Source: an uncultured Collinsella sp.
GTDB lineage: Bacteria > Actinomycetota > Coriobacteriia > Coriobacteriales > Coriobacteriaceae
NCBI GenBank assembly: GCA_900758845.1
Contig: CAAESW010000037.1
Span: 1-64,000 of the forward strand
DNA length: 64,000 nt
Direction: 5' to 3'
Below, piece after piece: positions 32,842 to 41,672 of this stretch (position 1 is its first letter; each line of letters starts with the position of its first letter). Made by a program: the position numbers and the translations under genes. Under the pieces are notes generated by a model. It saw only the letters and a list, made by a program, of their open reading frames with translations. It did not search any database and was not told where the DNA came from.

Positions 32842-33669
32842 CTATGCACGCGCCAAAGACGACTCGATGGCCTGGACCAGAAACGCCGTAGCTCCGGTGC
32901 CGCAGGGCTTGTCGTAGTAGTCGATAAAGCGCTGGTCGGCAAGATAGCCGTGGGCGAGGCCCAGGTACGCTTCGTTCTGGGGTTCGCGTCCCCAGTTGAG
33001 ACCAATCCAACGACGATGCATCGCGACAAGCTTGCGAGCCTCGCTTCCATTCGCATCGCCATCGCCCATGGCAATCGAGAGTTGGCCCAGAATAGCGCGT
33101 TCAAGTTCCTTCATGTCGTTCCATGTCTCGGGGTCCATGTCCAGCAGTGCTTCGTTTGCTGCATCGATAGCCTCATCGCCGTAGCGAGCCCGAGCCTCGG
33201 CGCCGTAGCGTTCCTCGTTTTCCTGCACGGTGCGCCAGCGCTCCAGTTGCGGCAGGACGGCGCCCATGAGCGAGACGGCTTCGTCGAGCGACATGCCGGT
33301 GTTTTGCGCCAGGCGCGGGGCACAGTCCTCGATCATTGCCTCCATCGTGGTGTCGTAGGTGTACTGGCCGTGGTCGTAGCACCACTTGCAGTAATGTTCG
33401 GTCGTGGCGCCCGTGGCATCGGTGCCGCAGTCGCCGGGCGTGAGTATCATGCCGCAGCTCTGGCAATAGTGCTCGGGCATTTCGAGCAGGTGGGACAGTG
33501 GCTCGCCGGTTACGGCGGCAATGAGCTTCATCATGTCGATGCCCGGGGTGACCTCGTCGCGCTCCCAACGGCTGACGGCTTGGCGCGTGACAAAGAGTTT
33601 GGCGGCGAGCTGCTCTTGGGTAAGGTGATGGGCGCGACGGATGGCAATGAGCTTTTCTGCAAAGGCCAT
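32842..33669 (-). CDS. XRE regulator with zinc ribbon and TipAS-like ligand domain
   Basis: A 275-residue regulator with three parts. Residues 1-60 form an XRE helix-turn-helix (HHLTQEQLAAKLFVTRQAVS RWERD). Residues ~68-105 are a zinc-ribbon of the 'putative zinc ribbon' type (HYCQSCGMIL ... EHYCKWCYDHGQY, four cysteines). Residues ~130-270 resemble TipAS (HRRWIGLNW ... YLGLAHGYLADQRFIDYYDK), the antibiotic-recognition domain. It probably senses a peptide antibiotic or other hydrophobic compound. AAAGGAG precedes the ATG. Confidence 0.82.
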   Translation of the reverse strand: MAFAEKLIAIRRAHHLTQEQLAAKLFVTRQAVSRWERDEVTPGIDMMKLIAAVTGEPLSHLLEMPEHYCQSCGMILTPGDCGTDATGATTEHYCKWCYDHGQYTYDTTMEAMIEDCAPRLAQNTGMSLDEAVSLMGAVLPQLERWRTVQENEERYGAEARARYGDEAIDAANEALLDMDPETWNDMKELERAILGQLSIAMGDGDANGSEARKLVAMHRRWIGLNWGREPQNEAYLGLAHGYLADQRFIDYYDKPCGTGATAFLVQAIESSLARA

Positions 33670-33797
33670 AGCGGCTCCTTTCTGCTGGTTGATGGCTTAA
33701 GCATACGCGGCGGCAGGCGCCCTTCCAAGCAACCGTTGGTTGCACGACGGGAGACCGCGGCGAAGAATTGCGCGCAACGCCCCACGTCTCCATGCCG

Positions 33798-33803
33798 TAC
33801 AAT
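33798..33803 (+). promoter_or_regulatory. -10 element giving a probably leaderless trmO transcript
   Basis: TACAAT at 33798-33803 is seven bases before ATG 33811, and no Shine-Dalgarno sequence is present, so transcription would start at or next to the start codon. I see no good -35. Confidence 0.45.
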
Positions 33804-33810
33804 GACCGGC

Positions 33811-34548
33811 ATGGAACCTATTGCACACATACATACCGACCTGCCGCAGAAGTTCGGCATTCCGCGCAACAGCTTTTTGGCGCCCCATCTGCAGGGACGC
33901 ATCGTTTTTGAGCCGGAATTTGCCTCCAATGCAGCGGTTGAGGGTCTGGACTCCTTCTCTCACCTATGGCTGCTGTGGCGTTTTGAAAACGGCACACCCG
34001 GCGGCACGGCTAAGGACATAGCCGCCGATGCCAAGACGCGGGACAGGTCCGGAACCAACGCAAAATGGTCGAAAACCGTGCGCCCGCCGCGTCTGGGCGG
34101 AGCCGAGCGCGTGGGTGTGTTTGCCACGCGCAGTCCGTTTCGCCCTAATCCCATTGGGCTCACCTGCGTCAAGCTCGACCGCGTGGAGCTTACCGACGAT
34201 GGTCCCATCATCCATGTGTTGGGGGCCGACCTGCGCGACGGTACGCCCATCTACGACATTAAGCCCTACATTCCGTTTGCGGACTGTCACCCGGATGCGA
34301 CGGGCGGCTGGATTGAGGATGCTCCATGGCAAGAGCTCGACGTCGAGTTCCCGCAAGCGCTGCAGGATATGGTCCCGCCCGCAAAACTCTCCGGCTTGGT
34401 CGAAGTCCTTCGCCAAGATCCGCGCCGTGCGGGCAGCAAGCACGAGCCAAACCGCATTTACCACTTGGCTTACGCCGGGCTCGACATATCTTTTACGGTC
34501 GACGAAACCCAGCTAACCGTAGTCGCCGTCAACGACGCACGAGACTAA
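33811..34548 (+). CDS. trmO: tRNA (N6-threonylcarbamoyladenosine(37)-N6)-methyltransferase TrmO
   Basis: A 245-residue YaeB/VirR-like beta-barrel methyltransferase that methylates t6A37 in tRNA using S-adenosylmethionine. Diagnostic segments: GIPRNSFLAPHLQGRIVFEP, EGLDSFSHLWLLWRF, GVFATRSPFRPNPIGLTCVK, LGADLRDGTPIYDIKPYIPF. The SPFRPNPIGL stretch is the family hallmark. An in-frame ATG at 33802 would add three residues; I prefer 33811 because the -10 at 33798 overlaps the earlier codon. Confidence 0.92.
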   Translation: MEPIAHIHTDLPQKFGIPRNSFLAPHLQGRIVFEPEFASNAAVEGLDSFSHLWLLWRFENGTPGGTAKDIAADAKTRDRSGTNAKWSKTVRPPRLGGAERVGVFATRSPFRPNPIGLTCVKLDRVELTDDGPIIHVLGADLRDGTPIYDIKPYIPFADCHPDATGGWIEDAPWQELDVEFPQALQDMVPPAKLSGLVEVLRQDPRRAGSKHEPNRIYHLAYAGLDISFTVDETQLTVVAVNDARD

Positions 34549-34659
34549 CCAGCCATTCGTCCGCACCCGTCAAATTAAGCGCCAAACTCCGCGCCAAAAT
34601 CGCCCGTGCTGGTGGACAATAACGCCTACCAAAACAATCACTTTGCACGGGGGCTCAGC

Positions 34660-35871
34660 ATGAAATACGACTTTAGCTCGCTTATCGACCGCCACGGCAT
34701 GGACTCCATCGCCGTTGACTCCTGGGGCGAGATCCCCGGTATGGCTCCGAACGCACCCGACGAGGGCTTCGACCGCATTCCCATGTGGGTGGCCGATATG
34801 AATTTCGCCACGGTGCCCACGGTCCAGGAGCACATCATTCAGCGCGCTCAGCATCCCATGTTTGGCTACTTTAACCCGCGCCCCGAGTATTTCGACCGCA
34901 TCATCGAATGGCAGAGCCGCCGCAACGGCGTCGAGGGTCTGGCGCCGGAGCATATCGGCTACGAAAACGGCGTGCTGGGCGGCGTCGTGTCGACGTTGCG
35001 CGCGTATGTCCAGCCGGGCGATGCGGTGCTGGTCCACAGCCCCACCTACATTGGTTTTACCAAGTCTATCGAAGCCGCGGGCTATCGTATTGTCCACAGC
35101 CCGCTTAAACTCGACGACCAGGGCGTGTGGCGCATGGACTTTGAGGACATGGAGTGCAAACTCGCCCAAAACCACGTTCATGCTGCGGTGTTCTGCTCGC
35201 CGCACAATCCCTGCGGCCGCGTATGGGAGCGCGACGAGATCGAGCGCGCCATGGACATCTATCGCCAGCACGATTGCGTGGTGATCTCGGACGAGATTTG
35301 GTCCGATATCATCCTGCCGGGACACAAGCATATCCCGACGCAGTCGGTGAGCGAGGATGCCCGCATGCGCACGGTTGCCCTCTATGCGCCGAGCAAGACG
35401 TTTAACCTGGCAGGTCTGGTCGGCAGCTACCACATCGTCTACAACGAGACGCTGCGCGACCGCGTGTGCGCCGTGTCCAACAAGACTCACTACAACGAGA
35501 TGAACGTCCTCTCCATGCATGCGCTTATCGGTGCCTACCAGCCGCAGGGCTACGAGTGGGTGGACGAGCTCAACCAGGTGCTTGCCGGTAATATCGAGTA
35601 CTTCTGCGATTACGTGGATGAGCATTTTGAGGGCGTGTCCTATTCACGTCCTCAGGGCACGTACATGGTGTTTCTGGACTGCACCGAGTGGTGTCGCGAA
35701 CATGGCCGCGATATTCAGTGGCTGCTCGACGAGGGGGCGCGCGTGGGCGTGGGGTATCAGGACGGCCGCCCGTTCCACGGGCCCTGCCACATTCGCGTGA
35801 ATCTGGCGCTGCCGCTTTCGCGCGTAAAGGAAGCGTGCGACCGCCTAGACCGCTACGTTTTTGGGGCATAG
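34660..35871 (+). CDS. MalY/PatB-type pyridoxal-phosphate aminotransferase (cystathionine beta-lyase-like)
   Basis: A 403-residue fold-type I PLP enzyme. PMWVADMNFATVPTVQEHII is the MalY/PatB N-terminal mark; the aldimine lysine is Lys246 in YAPSKTFNLAGL; Asp211 in VVISDEIWSD contacts the pyridine nitrogen; CSPHNPCGRVW and the C-terminal GPCHIRVNLALP hold the phosphate and carboxylate. Family members cleave C-S bonds of cystathionine or cysteine conjugates. ATG 34660 is chosen because family proteins start with MKYDF; its ribosome site (GGGG) is modest. Confidence 0.9.
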   Translation: MKYDFSSLIDRHGMDSIAVDSWGEIPGMAPNAPDEGFDRIPMWVADMNFATVPTVQEHIIQRAQHPMFGYFNPRPEYFDRIIEWQSRRNGVEGLAPEHIGYENGVLGGVVSTLRAYVQPGDAVLVHSPTYIGFTKSIEAAGYRIVHSPLKLDDQGVWRMDFEDMECKLAQNHVHAAVFCSPHNPCGRVWERDEIERAMDIYRQHDCVVISDEIWSDIILPGHKHIPTQSVSEDARMRTVALYAPSKTFNLAGLVGSYHIVYNETLRDRVCAVSNKTHYNEMNVLSMHALIGAYQPQGYEWVDELNQVLAGNIEYFCDYVDEHFEGVSYSRPQGTYMVFLDCTEWCREHGRDIQWLLDEGARVGVGYQDGRPFHGPCHIRVNLALPLSRVKEACDRLDRYVFGA

Positions 35872-35967
35872 GGGTCGCACGATTCGGGTACCGCGGCTTG
35901 CGCCCATGTCGTCAATGTGCGTGGGCGCATAGAGCGCAGAGGGTTGCGAGCGCGTTTTCCACGTTTG

Positions 35968-36447
35968 CTACTTTTCTTGAATTTGCTTGCCGCAAAGGTG
36001 CTCAATCGTAATTTCATACAGTTGGACGCCTCTGATACTTTGCTTGATTTCCTCTTCGACCTCTTCGGCAGAAGGATAGTACTTGAGGGCAAACTGTCGG
36101 ACTTTGTCTTCGACAAACGCCGGGTCATCGTTCACGAGGCGGCAACGGCCAAAAACCACGGTGCTCTGAACATAGGGTGCCCAGTCGCCGTCTTTATACC
36201 AATCGTTGCCATAGACGGTAAAGCAGACTTTGTCACTGCGTTTGAGTGCATCGACCTTATGCCCTGCCTTGGCTCCATGAAAGTAAATTTTGTCGTGCTC
36301 GGGGTCAAAGTAGTAGTTAACGGGAATGGCGTAAGGATAGCCGTCGTCTCCGTTGACGGCAAAAACGCCGCGCTTGCAATTGACGAGCAGCTCTCGTGCC
36401 TCTTGATCGGTGATAGCACGCTTCTTTCTGCGAAGAGGTCTAAACAT
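35968..36447 (-). CDS. Pyridoxamine 5'-phosphate oxidase family flavoprotein (NimA-like)
   Basis: A 159-residue split-barrel flavoprotein: RGVFAVNGDDGYPYAIPVNY, DKIYFHGAKAGHKVDALKRS, DKVCFTVYGNDWYKDGDWAP and STVVFGRCRLVND. This is the PNPOx-like/NimA group that binds FMN or heme and includes nitroimidazole reductases. The ATG has AAGGAA upstream. It is monocistronic and convergent with the aminotransferase gene. Confidence 0.88.
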   Translation of the reverse strand: MFRPLRRKKRAITDQEARELLVNCKRGVFAVNGDDGYPYAIPVNYYFDPEHDKIYFHGAKAGHKVDALKRSDKVCFTVYGNDWYKDGDWAPYVQSTVVFGRCRLVNDDPAFVEDKVRQFALKYYPSAEEVEEEIKQSIRGVQLYEITIEHLCGKQIQEK

Positions 36448-36703
36448 CGTGGACTTCCTTTCTTTCCGCGTGCTGCGTGCACGACGGTGGGCGGTGTGTC
36501 TATATCAAGATACTAGTTCAGGCTGCGAGGCCGACGGGAACGCCCCGTTTTCCGCAGATTGAAACGTGCTCTTGTTTGTCGTGGGAGGATTGTTCCTCAC
36601 AACCCGTCGTTTAGAAGCGTTCTTGATGACTAGTTCCGTTTGCGGGGGAGGCGTGGGACAATACCGAGCGAATGTGATTGGGCGTCTGGGAAAAGGGGTC
36701 GCG

Positions 36704-37129
36704 ATGAAAAAGCTCAGGACGCTTGCTGACGTTTTGCGCCAGGCGGGCTTCGTGCGCATTACGGAGCTGTTCCTCGTCTTCTATCTGCTGTGCTCGACGG
36801 CTGTCTGGCTGTCCGAACCCACGACCCTCACGTTTGGCGATGGCCTTTGGTTTAGCTTTGAGACCGTATCGACGATCGGCTTTGGCGACATTCCGGCCGA
36901 AACGCCGGTCGCCCGTGTCATCACGGTCGTCCTGAGCGTTATCAGCATTTTTTACATTGCCATGCTCACGGGCGTGGCGGTGAGCTACTGCAATACGCTC
37001 ATCAAGCTGCGCCAAAAGGACACCATGGCGCGCTTTATGGACGATCTGGAGCATTTGGAAGAGCTCGATCGCGACGAGCTCGCCGATCTTTCGCGTCGTG
37101 TGCGCGAATATCGCCGACGCCAACGCTAA
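36704..37129 (+). CDS. Two-transmembrane potassium channel (Ion_trans_2)
   Basis: A 141-residue channel subunit: TM1 (ELFLVFYLLCSTAVWLSE), pore helix and selectivity filter (LWFSFETVSTIGFGDIPAET, with TIGFGD as the K+ filter), TM2 (VITVVLSVISIFYIAMLTGV), then a C-terminal coiled coil rich in Glu/Arg. No RCK domain. It would work as a tetramer. ATG 36704 follows AAGGGG; the frame is open upstream to 36566 but without a site. Confidence 0.9.
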   Translation: MKKLRTLADVLRQAGFVRITELFLVFYLLCSTAVWLSEPTTLTFGDGLWFSFETVSTIGFGDIPAETPVARVITVVLSVISIFYIAMLTGVAVSYCNTLIKLRQKDTMARFMDDLEHLEELDRDELADLSRRVREYRRRQR

Positions 37130-37165
37130 AGCGGGCGTCGTGCGTCACGACGAGGGGGATTGCAT

Positions 37166-37699
37166 ATGAACATCACGGTATACCTGGGCGCCAGCGTTGG
37201 TAACGACCCAGCGTTTCTGCCTGCGGTGCAAGAATTGGGCAACTGGATTGGCTCCAACGGGCACGCGCTGGTATACGGCGGGTCCAAATCGGGCCTGATG
37301 GGCGCGCTTGCCGATAGCGTGCTCGGGGCAGGCGGACACGTGACAGGCGTTGAGCCGAGCTTTTTTATCGAGGCGGAGTTCCAGCACGAGGGCATCGACG
37401 ACCTTATCGTTACAAGTGACATGGCCGAGCGCAAAGCCAAGATGATCGAGCTCGGTGATGCGTTCATCGCATTTCCGGGCGGCACGGGCACGCTCGAGGA
37501 GATTGCCGAGGTTATGTCCGCGGTATCGTTGGGGCACCTGAGTGCTCCGTGCATCTTGTATAACCTGGACGGTTACTACAACGACCTCAAGGTGCTGCTC
37601 GGGCACATGATTGATAAAGGGCTTTCGAGCCCGAGGCGTCAGCAAGGCATCTACTTTGCCGACGATTTGCGCGAGATTGCCTCGATTATCAACGGATAA
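37166..37699 (+). CDS. LOG-family protein (nucleoside 5'-monophosphate phosphoribohydrolase, TIGR00730)
   Basis: A 177-residue LOG (Lonely Guy) family enzyme. The nucleotide-binding motifs HALVYGGSKSGLMGALADS and FPGGTGTLEEIAE (the PGGxGTxxE box) are intact. Family members remove the base from nucleoside monophosphates; plant and actinobacterial versions activate cytokinins, but the bacterial house role is unclear. It follows the K+ channel by 36 bases, so they may be co-transcribed. Confidence 0.9.
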   Translation: MNITVYLGASVGNDPAFLPAVQELGNWIGSNGHALVYGGSKSGLMGALADSVLGAGGHVTGVEPSFFIEAEFQHEGIDDLIVTSDMAERKAKMIELGDAFIAFPGGTGTLEEIAEVMSAVSLGHLSAPCILYNLDGYYNDLKVLLGHMIDKGLSSPRRQQGIYFADDLREIASIING

Positions 37700-37824
37700 G
37701 TCTTGAGCCTGCCCCACTATGACTCCCAATGGTGCCGTTTGCAGCGCAGATGGTTGGTTCGTTCGGGCAACGCTCACTCTACAATAAAACGTATCTATGT
37801 CGACTTTGACCGCGGGAGGACCCG

Positions 37825-39129
37825 ATGGATAACCTTGCCAAACCCAAAAACCGCGCGCTGTTTTTAATGAGCGTTGCCGTGACCGGTGCGTTCGCAGGTG
37901 CCGCGGTCTGGCTGTTCTTTTTTGCGATGGAGCACGGCATCGACTATCTATGGACCAAGATTCCGCATATGCTGGGCGTCGCTTCGCCCGAGCTTGCCAG
38001 CGGCCCGTTTGACTTTTTGCCGTACCCGTTTTTTGTCTGCCTGCTGGGCGGCCTGTTAATCGGTCTGTACGAAAAGCTTACGGGCGCCAAGACCGATAAC
38101 CTCAATCAGGTGATGGCTAAGGTCAAGCAAGATGGGCGCTACCCGTACGACAATCTGGGCAAGCTTTCGCTCGCGGCATTGCTGCCGCTGCTGTTTGGCG
38201 GAAGTATTGGACCGGAGGCCGGCCTGACCGGCGTTATCGCGGGTCTGTGCAGCTGGGTCGGCGACCGCATGCGTCGCTTTGGCGCCGAGTTTAGGGAGCT
38301 CACGCTGCTGGGTACCCAGGCTGCCCTGACGGCGCTCTTTACCGCGCCCGTCTTTGGCTTTGTGGCGCCGCTCGCCGGTAGCGCTGACGGCCAGGGCGAA
38401 GACGCCCACGATGAGTCCGCGTCCGACGAGATCACCATCAAGCTGCCCAAGGCGCAAAAGACGGTGGTCTATGGCATTGCGATTGCCGGCGGTCTGGGTA
38501 CCTACCTGCTGCTTGGCCAGCTTGTGGGCGGCGGCATGGGCATGCCCAGGTTCGAGTCCGCCGAGGTGGGCAACCTGGAACTTGTCTGGCTCATTCCGCT
38601 GGCGTTGATCGGAACAATCTGCGGCTGGCTGTACTTTGTTTCTGAGCACGCGAGCGAAGCGTTTGCCCATGCAATAGGGGAGCGTCCTGTCGTCAAGGCC
38701 ATGCTAGCCGGTCTGACGCTCGCCATCTGTGGCACGGTCCTGCCCTACACCATGTTTGCCGGCGAGACTCAGGCCGATGTGCTCATGGAAACCTATCTGA
38801 CCATTCCCGCCGGCGTGCTTATTTTGACCGGTCTGGTTAAGGCCATGCTGACCCCCGCCCTCATCAATATGGGCTGGCGCGGCGGCCATTTCTTCCCCGT
38901 CATCTTCTCGGGCGTAAGCCTGGGCTACGGCCTTGCCGTCCTCACCGGCGCCGATCCGGTCTTTTGCGTCGCCGTCTGCACGGCATCGACGATGGGTGCG
39001 GTCATGCGTCAGCCGGTCATGGTTGTGGGCCTGCTGCTTATGTGTTTCCCACTCAAGGGTATCGTCTGCATGATCATCGCCGCAGCCATTGCCGCCGGCA
39101 TTCCACTGCCCAAGCCGCTGCGCAAGTAA
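37825..39129 (+). CDS. ClC-family chloride channel/transporter
   Basis: A 434-residue membrane protein with about ten hydrophobic helices. The ClC ion-binding motifs are FGGSIGPEAGLTGVI (GxGPE), FTAPVFGFVAPL and MGWRGGHFFPVIFSGVSLGY (GxFxP). The hydrophilic insert GSADGQGEDAHDESASDE at ~190-207 is not conserved in ClC proteins. GGGAGGA precedes the ATG and a TACAAT lies about 45 bases upstream. Likely an anion channel or H+/Cl- exchanger. Confidence 0.9.
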   Translation: MDNLAKPKNRALFLMSVAVTGAFAGAAVWLFFFAMEHGIDYLWTKIPHMLGVASPELASGPFDFLPYPFFVCLLGGLLIGLYEKLTGAKTDNLNQVMAKVKQDGRYPYDNLGKLSLAALLPLLFGGSIGPEAGLTGVIAGLCSWVGDRMRRFGAEFRELTLLGTQAALTALFTAPVFGFVAPLAGSADGQGEDAHDESASDEITIKLPKAQKTVVYGIAIAGGLGTYLLLGQLVGGGMGMPRFESAEVGNLELVWLIPLALIGTICGWLYFVSEHASEAFAHAIGERPVVKAMLAGLTLAICGTVLPYTMFAGETQADVLMETYLTIPAGVLILTGLVKAMLTPALINMGWRGGHFFPVIFSGVSLGYGLAVLTGADPVFCVAVCTASTMGAVMRQPVMVVGLLLMCFPLKGIVCMIIAAAIAAGIPLPKPLRK

Positions 39130-39219
39130 TACGGTGGCGCACACCGGGGACATGCCGTTTGCCACGGATTTGCGGGGAGGGGTGGCAATCGTGCCCTTCG
39201 TGGATTGAGGCTCGCGTCG

Positions 39220-39918
39220 CTACAGGTCGCATGCTCGATAAACCTTGGTGCTGACGGTGCAGCTGATTGCGCATAGCGCGAGGGCCAGCACGGCAATTCC
39301 TGCGCACAGACAGCCAAGAACGGCAGGATTGGGATTCGCTCCGGCAATCGACATAAGCCAGTTGCTGATGGGGTTGGAGGAGCTCAGCGTGGCCATGGCA
39401 AGGCACCCGAGCAGGGCAAACAGGCCAACGGATAGGCGCAGCGCCTCCATGTGTCTAAATCGAAAGAACAGCGGCTGTGCCAAAAACACCATCATGAGGG
39501 AGATGAGCATCGATGCTGCCGAGGCTATTGTGATCTCAAAGACGGTCTGTCCTGTCGAGGTCACGCCCGCACTGCTGAAGAGCGGAAGGACGATGATGCT
39601 CAAAAGCGCTGCGGCGCACGCCATGACAGCCGAGAAGGCAACGATGCACAGGTAACGTGCGCAGATGATATCTTTGCGCGAGAAGGGCAGCGTTGCCCGA
39701 TAACGCTCCCAACCGTTTTGATTGTCGAAACCGGCCAGTGAGTTCATGACCATGATGGGCGACATGGCACTGACCGCGCAGGCGCCGGCACTTGTGCCAG
39801 AGTCGCCGCCCGATGCGTTGGCAAGGGTTAGCACGACGAAGATGAACAGGCCGACGCCCGCAATGCTCGGGACGAGCGTGCGAACGATGGCAAGCTCGGA
39901 CATAATGGCGCGTTTCAT
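39220..39918 (-). CDS. ABC-2-type permease of YtrA-regulated transporter
   Basis: A 232-residue protein with six predicted membrane helices (for example VPSIAGVGLFIFVVLTLANA; VAFSAVMACAAALLSIIVLP; LMVFLAQPLFFRF). The ATG overlaps the ATPase stop (ATGA), so it is the membrane subunit partner. Small GntR/ABC-2 operons of this type respond to cell-envelope antibiotics. The region DNQNGWERYRATLPFSRKDI is typical of this ABC-2 group. Confidence 0.85.
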   Translation of the reverse strand: MKRAIMSELAIVRTLVPSIAGVGLFIFVVLTLANASGGDSGTSAGACAVSAMSPIMVMNSLAGFDNQNGWERYRATLPFSRKDIICARYLCIVAFSAVMACAAALLSIIVLPLFSSAGVTSTGQTVFEITIASAASMLISLMMVFLAQPLFFRFRHMEALRLSVGLFALLGCLAMATLSSSNPISNWLMSIAGANPNPAVLGCLCAGIAVLALALCAISCTVSTKVYRACDL

Positions 39919-40796
39919 TTCAAAGCCCCTTTCAGCATGAAGCGAAGATAGTCTTCAATGGTTGCCCGATCGCAGGGAATCTCGGGGAAGGCCTCGAGCA
40001 CTTCGCGGTGGTTGGGCACGAGCACGTCCACGCTGTAGGCGTGGCGGGCGGCGCGGGTGCCTTCGACGCAAGCCATGAGCTCGGCGGCCTGTGCCTGGGT
40101 GCAGTGGGCGATGCCGGCGCGGTCGGTAATGTCCTCGCGTGGCAGGTCAAACACAATCGAGCCGTTATCGATGCAGATGACGCGGTCGGCAGCACGATCG
40201 AGATCAGACGTAATGTGGCTCGAGAGCAGCACGCTGCGCTGGCCGTCGGAAACGAAGGCGAGCAGCTCGTCGAGCAGCTCTTCGCGCGCCATGGGATCGA
40301 GGCCCGCGGTGGCTTCGTCCAAAACGAGCAGCTTAGCATTGTGGCTGAGCGCGCAGGCAAGCTGCAGCTTCATGCCCATGCCGCGGGAGAGGTCTTTGAC
40401 CTTTGTCTTGGGATCGAGGCCAAATCGGTTGATGAATCCGGCGAACGTTTCGCGGTCCCACGTGGGGTACGCCGGGCCTACGAGCGACTCGATCTGGCCC
40501 ACCTTGAGCGTGGAGGGGAAGGGGCACGTGTCCAGCACGAGACCGACGCGAGTGCGCAGACAACGCTGCGTCTCATCGGGCGCGTCGGCGCCACAGCGCT
40601 GCCCAAACAGGTGCACCTCGCCGGCATCGAGCTTTATAAGCCCGAGAGCAGCTCGAATCGTCGTTGTTTTGCCAGCACCGTTGGCACCAACAAAGCCGAC
40701 GATCTGGCCAGGCTCCACAGCGAGCGTGACATCACGCAGCGAAAAACGGTCGCTCACACGGCGTGAGATGCCTTTGAGTTCTAGCAAGTTTTGCAT
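39915..40796 (-). CDS. ABC transporter ATP-binding protein, YtrB/BcrA type
   Basis: A 293-residue ATPase. Walker A GANGAGKTTTIRAALG, signature LSRGMGMKLQLACALS, Walker B LLVLDEATAGLDPMAREELL and LLSSHITSDLDRA are intact. About 70 C-terminal residues beyond the ATPase fold are variable. It is between the GntR gene and the permease gene, with overlaps typical of co-translation. Confidence 0.9.
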   Translation of the reverse strand: MQNLLELKGISRRVSDRFSLRDVTLAVEPGQIVGFVGANGAGKTTTIRAALGLIKLDAGEVHLFGQRCGADAPDETQRCLRTRVGLVLDTCPFPSTLKVGQIESLVGPAYPTWDRETFAGFINRFGLDPKTKVKDLSRGMGMKLQLACALSHNAKLLVLDEATAGLDPMAREELLDELLAFVSDGQRSVLLSSHITSDLDRAADRVICIDNGSIVFDLPREDITDRAGIAHCTQAQAAELMACVEGTRAARHAYSVDVLVPNHREVLEAFPEIPCDRATIEDYLRFMLKGALK

Positions 40797-40819
40797 GGTA
40801 TAGCCTTTCTTGCAGATGG

Positions 40820-41200
40820 CTACTGCATGGTTTCGGGGGCTACCAGGTCGAGCATTTCGTGCAACTTGTCGCGCGTGACGCCCAAGGCTTCGGCTTGGCT
40901 TGCCGCTTTCGCAAGCAGCTCTTCGATATGGCAGAGCTGGTTTTCACGCAAGAGCTCCTGGTTGCCCTCGGCGACAAAACAGCCCTTGCCCTGCACGGTG
41001 CAGATAAACCCGAGCTGCTCCAGGTCGGCGTAGGCGCGCTTGGTGGTGATGACGCTCACGCCAAGATCGCTCGCGAGCGCACGGATGCTGGGGAGTTTGG
41101 CTCCCGCAGCGAGCGTGCCCGAAAGGATCTGAGCTTTGAACTGCGAGGATATCTGTTCGTAGATGGGCTTGTCGCTCGAATTGGATAGGATGATGTCCAC
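40820..41200 (-). CDS. GntR-family regulator, YtrA subfamily
   Basis: A 126-residue regulator: N-terminal GntR winged helix (KPIYEQISSQFKAQILSGTL, KLPSIRALASDLGVSVITTK RAYADLEQLGF, GKGCFV) and a short C-terminal dimerisation helix pair, which defines the YtrA subfamily. GTG 41200 follows AGGAG. It heads the ABC operon and almost certainly represses it through the dyad at 41228-41261. Confidence 0.92.
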   Translation of the reverse strand: MDIILSNSSDKPIYEQISSQFKAQILSGTLAAGAKLPSIRALASDLGVSVITTKRAYADLEQLGFICTVQGKGCFVAEGNQELLRENQLCHIEELLAKAASQAEALGVTRDKLHEMLDLVAPETMQ

Positions 41201-41227
41201 AGCGGCTCCTTAGCTGTTGGGCTACAC

Positions 41228-41261
41228 GTGTATATAACCGGTAAACGCAGTATATATACAC
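41228..41261 (-). promoter_or_regulatory. YtrA-type operator dyad
   Basis: GTGTATATA (41228-41236) and TATATACAC (41253-41261) are exact reverse complements spaced by 16 bp, 28 bases upstream of the gntR start. YtrA-family operators are such long-spaced dyads. Confidence 0.75.
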
Positions 41262-41311
41262 TATGCACAGTTACGCAAGAGCTAAATGCGGATCGTCCGC
41301 TCGTTCATTCA

Positions 41312-41528
41312 TCTCAATCTGTAACATCTGGAACCGATTTGGACGGCTACCTGTTACAGATCGAGATCTTGCTGGCGGGCCCCACCTGGTTGTCTCAATC
41401 TGTAACAACTGGAGAAGATTTTGGCTGCTAGATGTTACAGATCGAGACATTGGCCAACCGTCTATCCTTATATCTCAATCTGTAACAGATGGACCCGTTT
41501 TGAGTGGCTAGATGTTACAGATCGAGAC
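41312..41528. repeat. Three tandem palindromic repeats of ~56 bp at ~80-bp period
   Basis: Each unit begins TCTCAATCTGTAACA and ends TGTTACAGATCGAGA, arms that pair with one mismatch: 41312-41367, 41393-41448 and 41473-41528. Starts are 81 and 80 bp apart. The internal ~25 bp share a TGGA...TTTTGG...GGCTA pattern but vary, and the two spacers of about 24 bp are unrelated to each other. With the YtrA operator these fill the 470-bp gap before prfC. No gene is seen inside. Confidence 0.8.
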
Positions 41529-41672
41529 AAACTGCTGCGGAGTGCCGCTATCGACTGCTACCCTAGACCCCAACTGATGAATTTGTCCTGATAGGTGCCC
41601 TGCTGCAGCATTTCGCGGCTACAATAGTGCGGTTACAACGACGTAATGCACTCAATGCAAGAAAGGATCCGC

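Noticed and set aside
35877..35967. tRNA-like stretch after the aminotransferase gene
   Set aside because: No cloverleaf could be folded and no T-loop consensus is present.
41312..41528. CRISPR array
   Set aside because: Only three units, repeats of 56 bp with variable interiors, and no cas genes; better described as palindromic elements.
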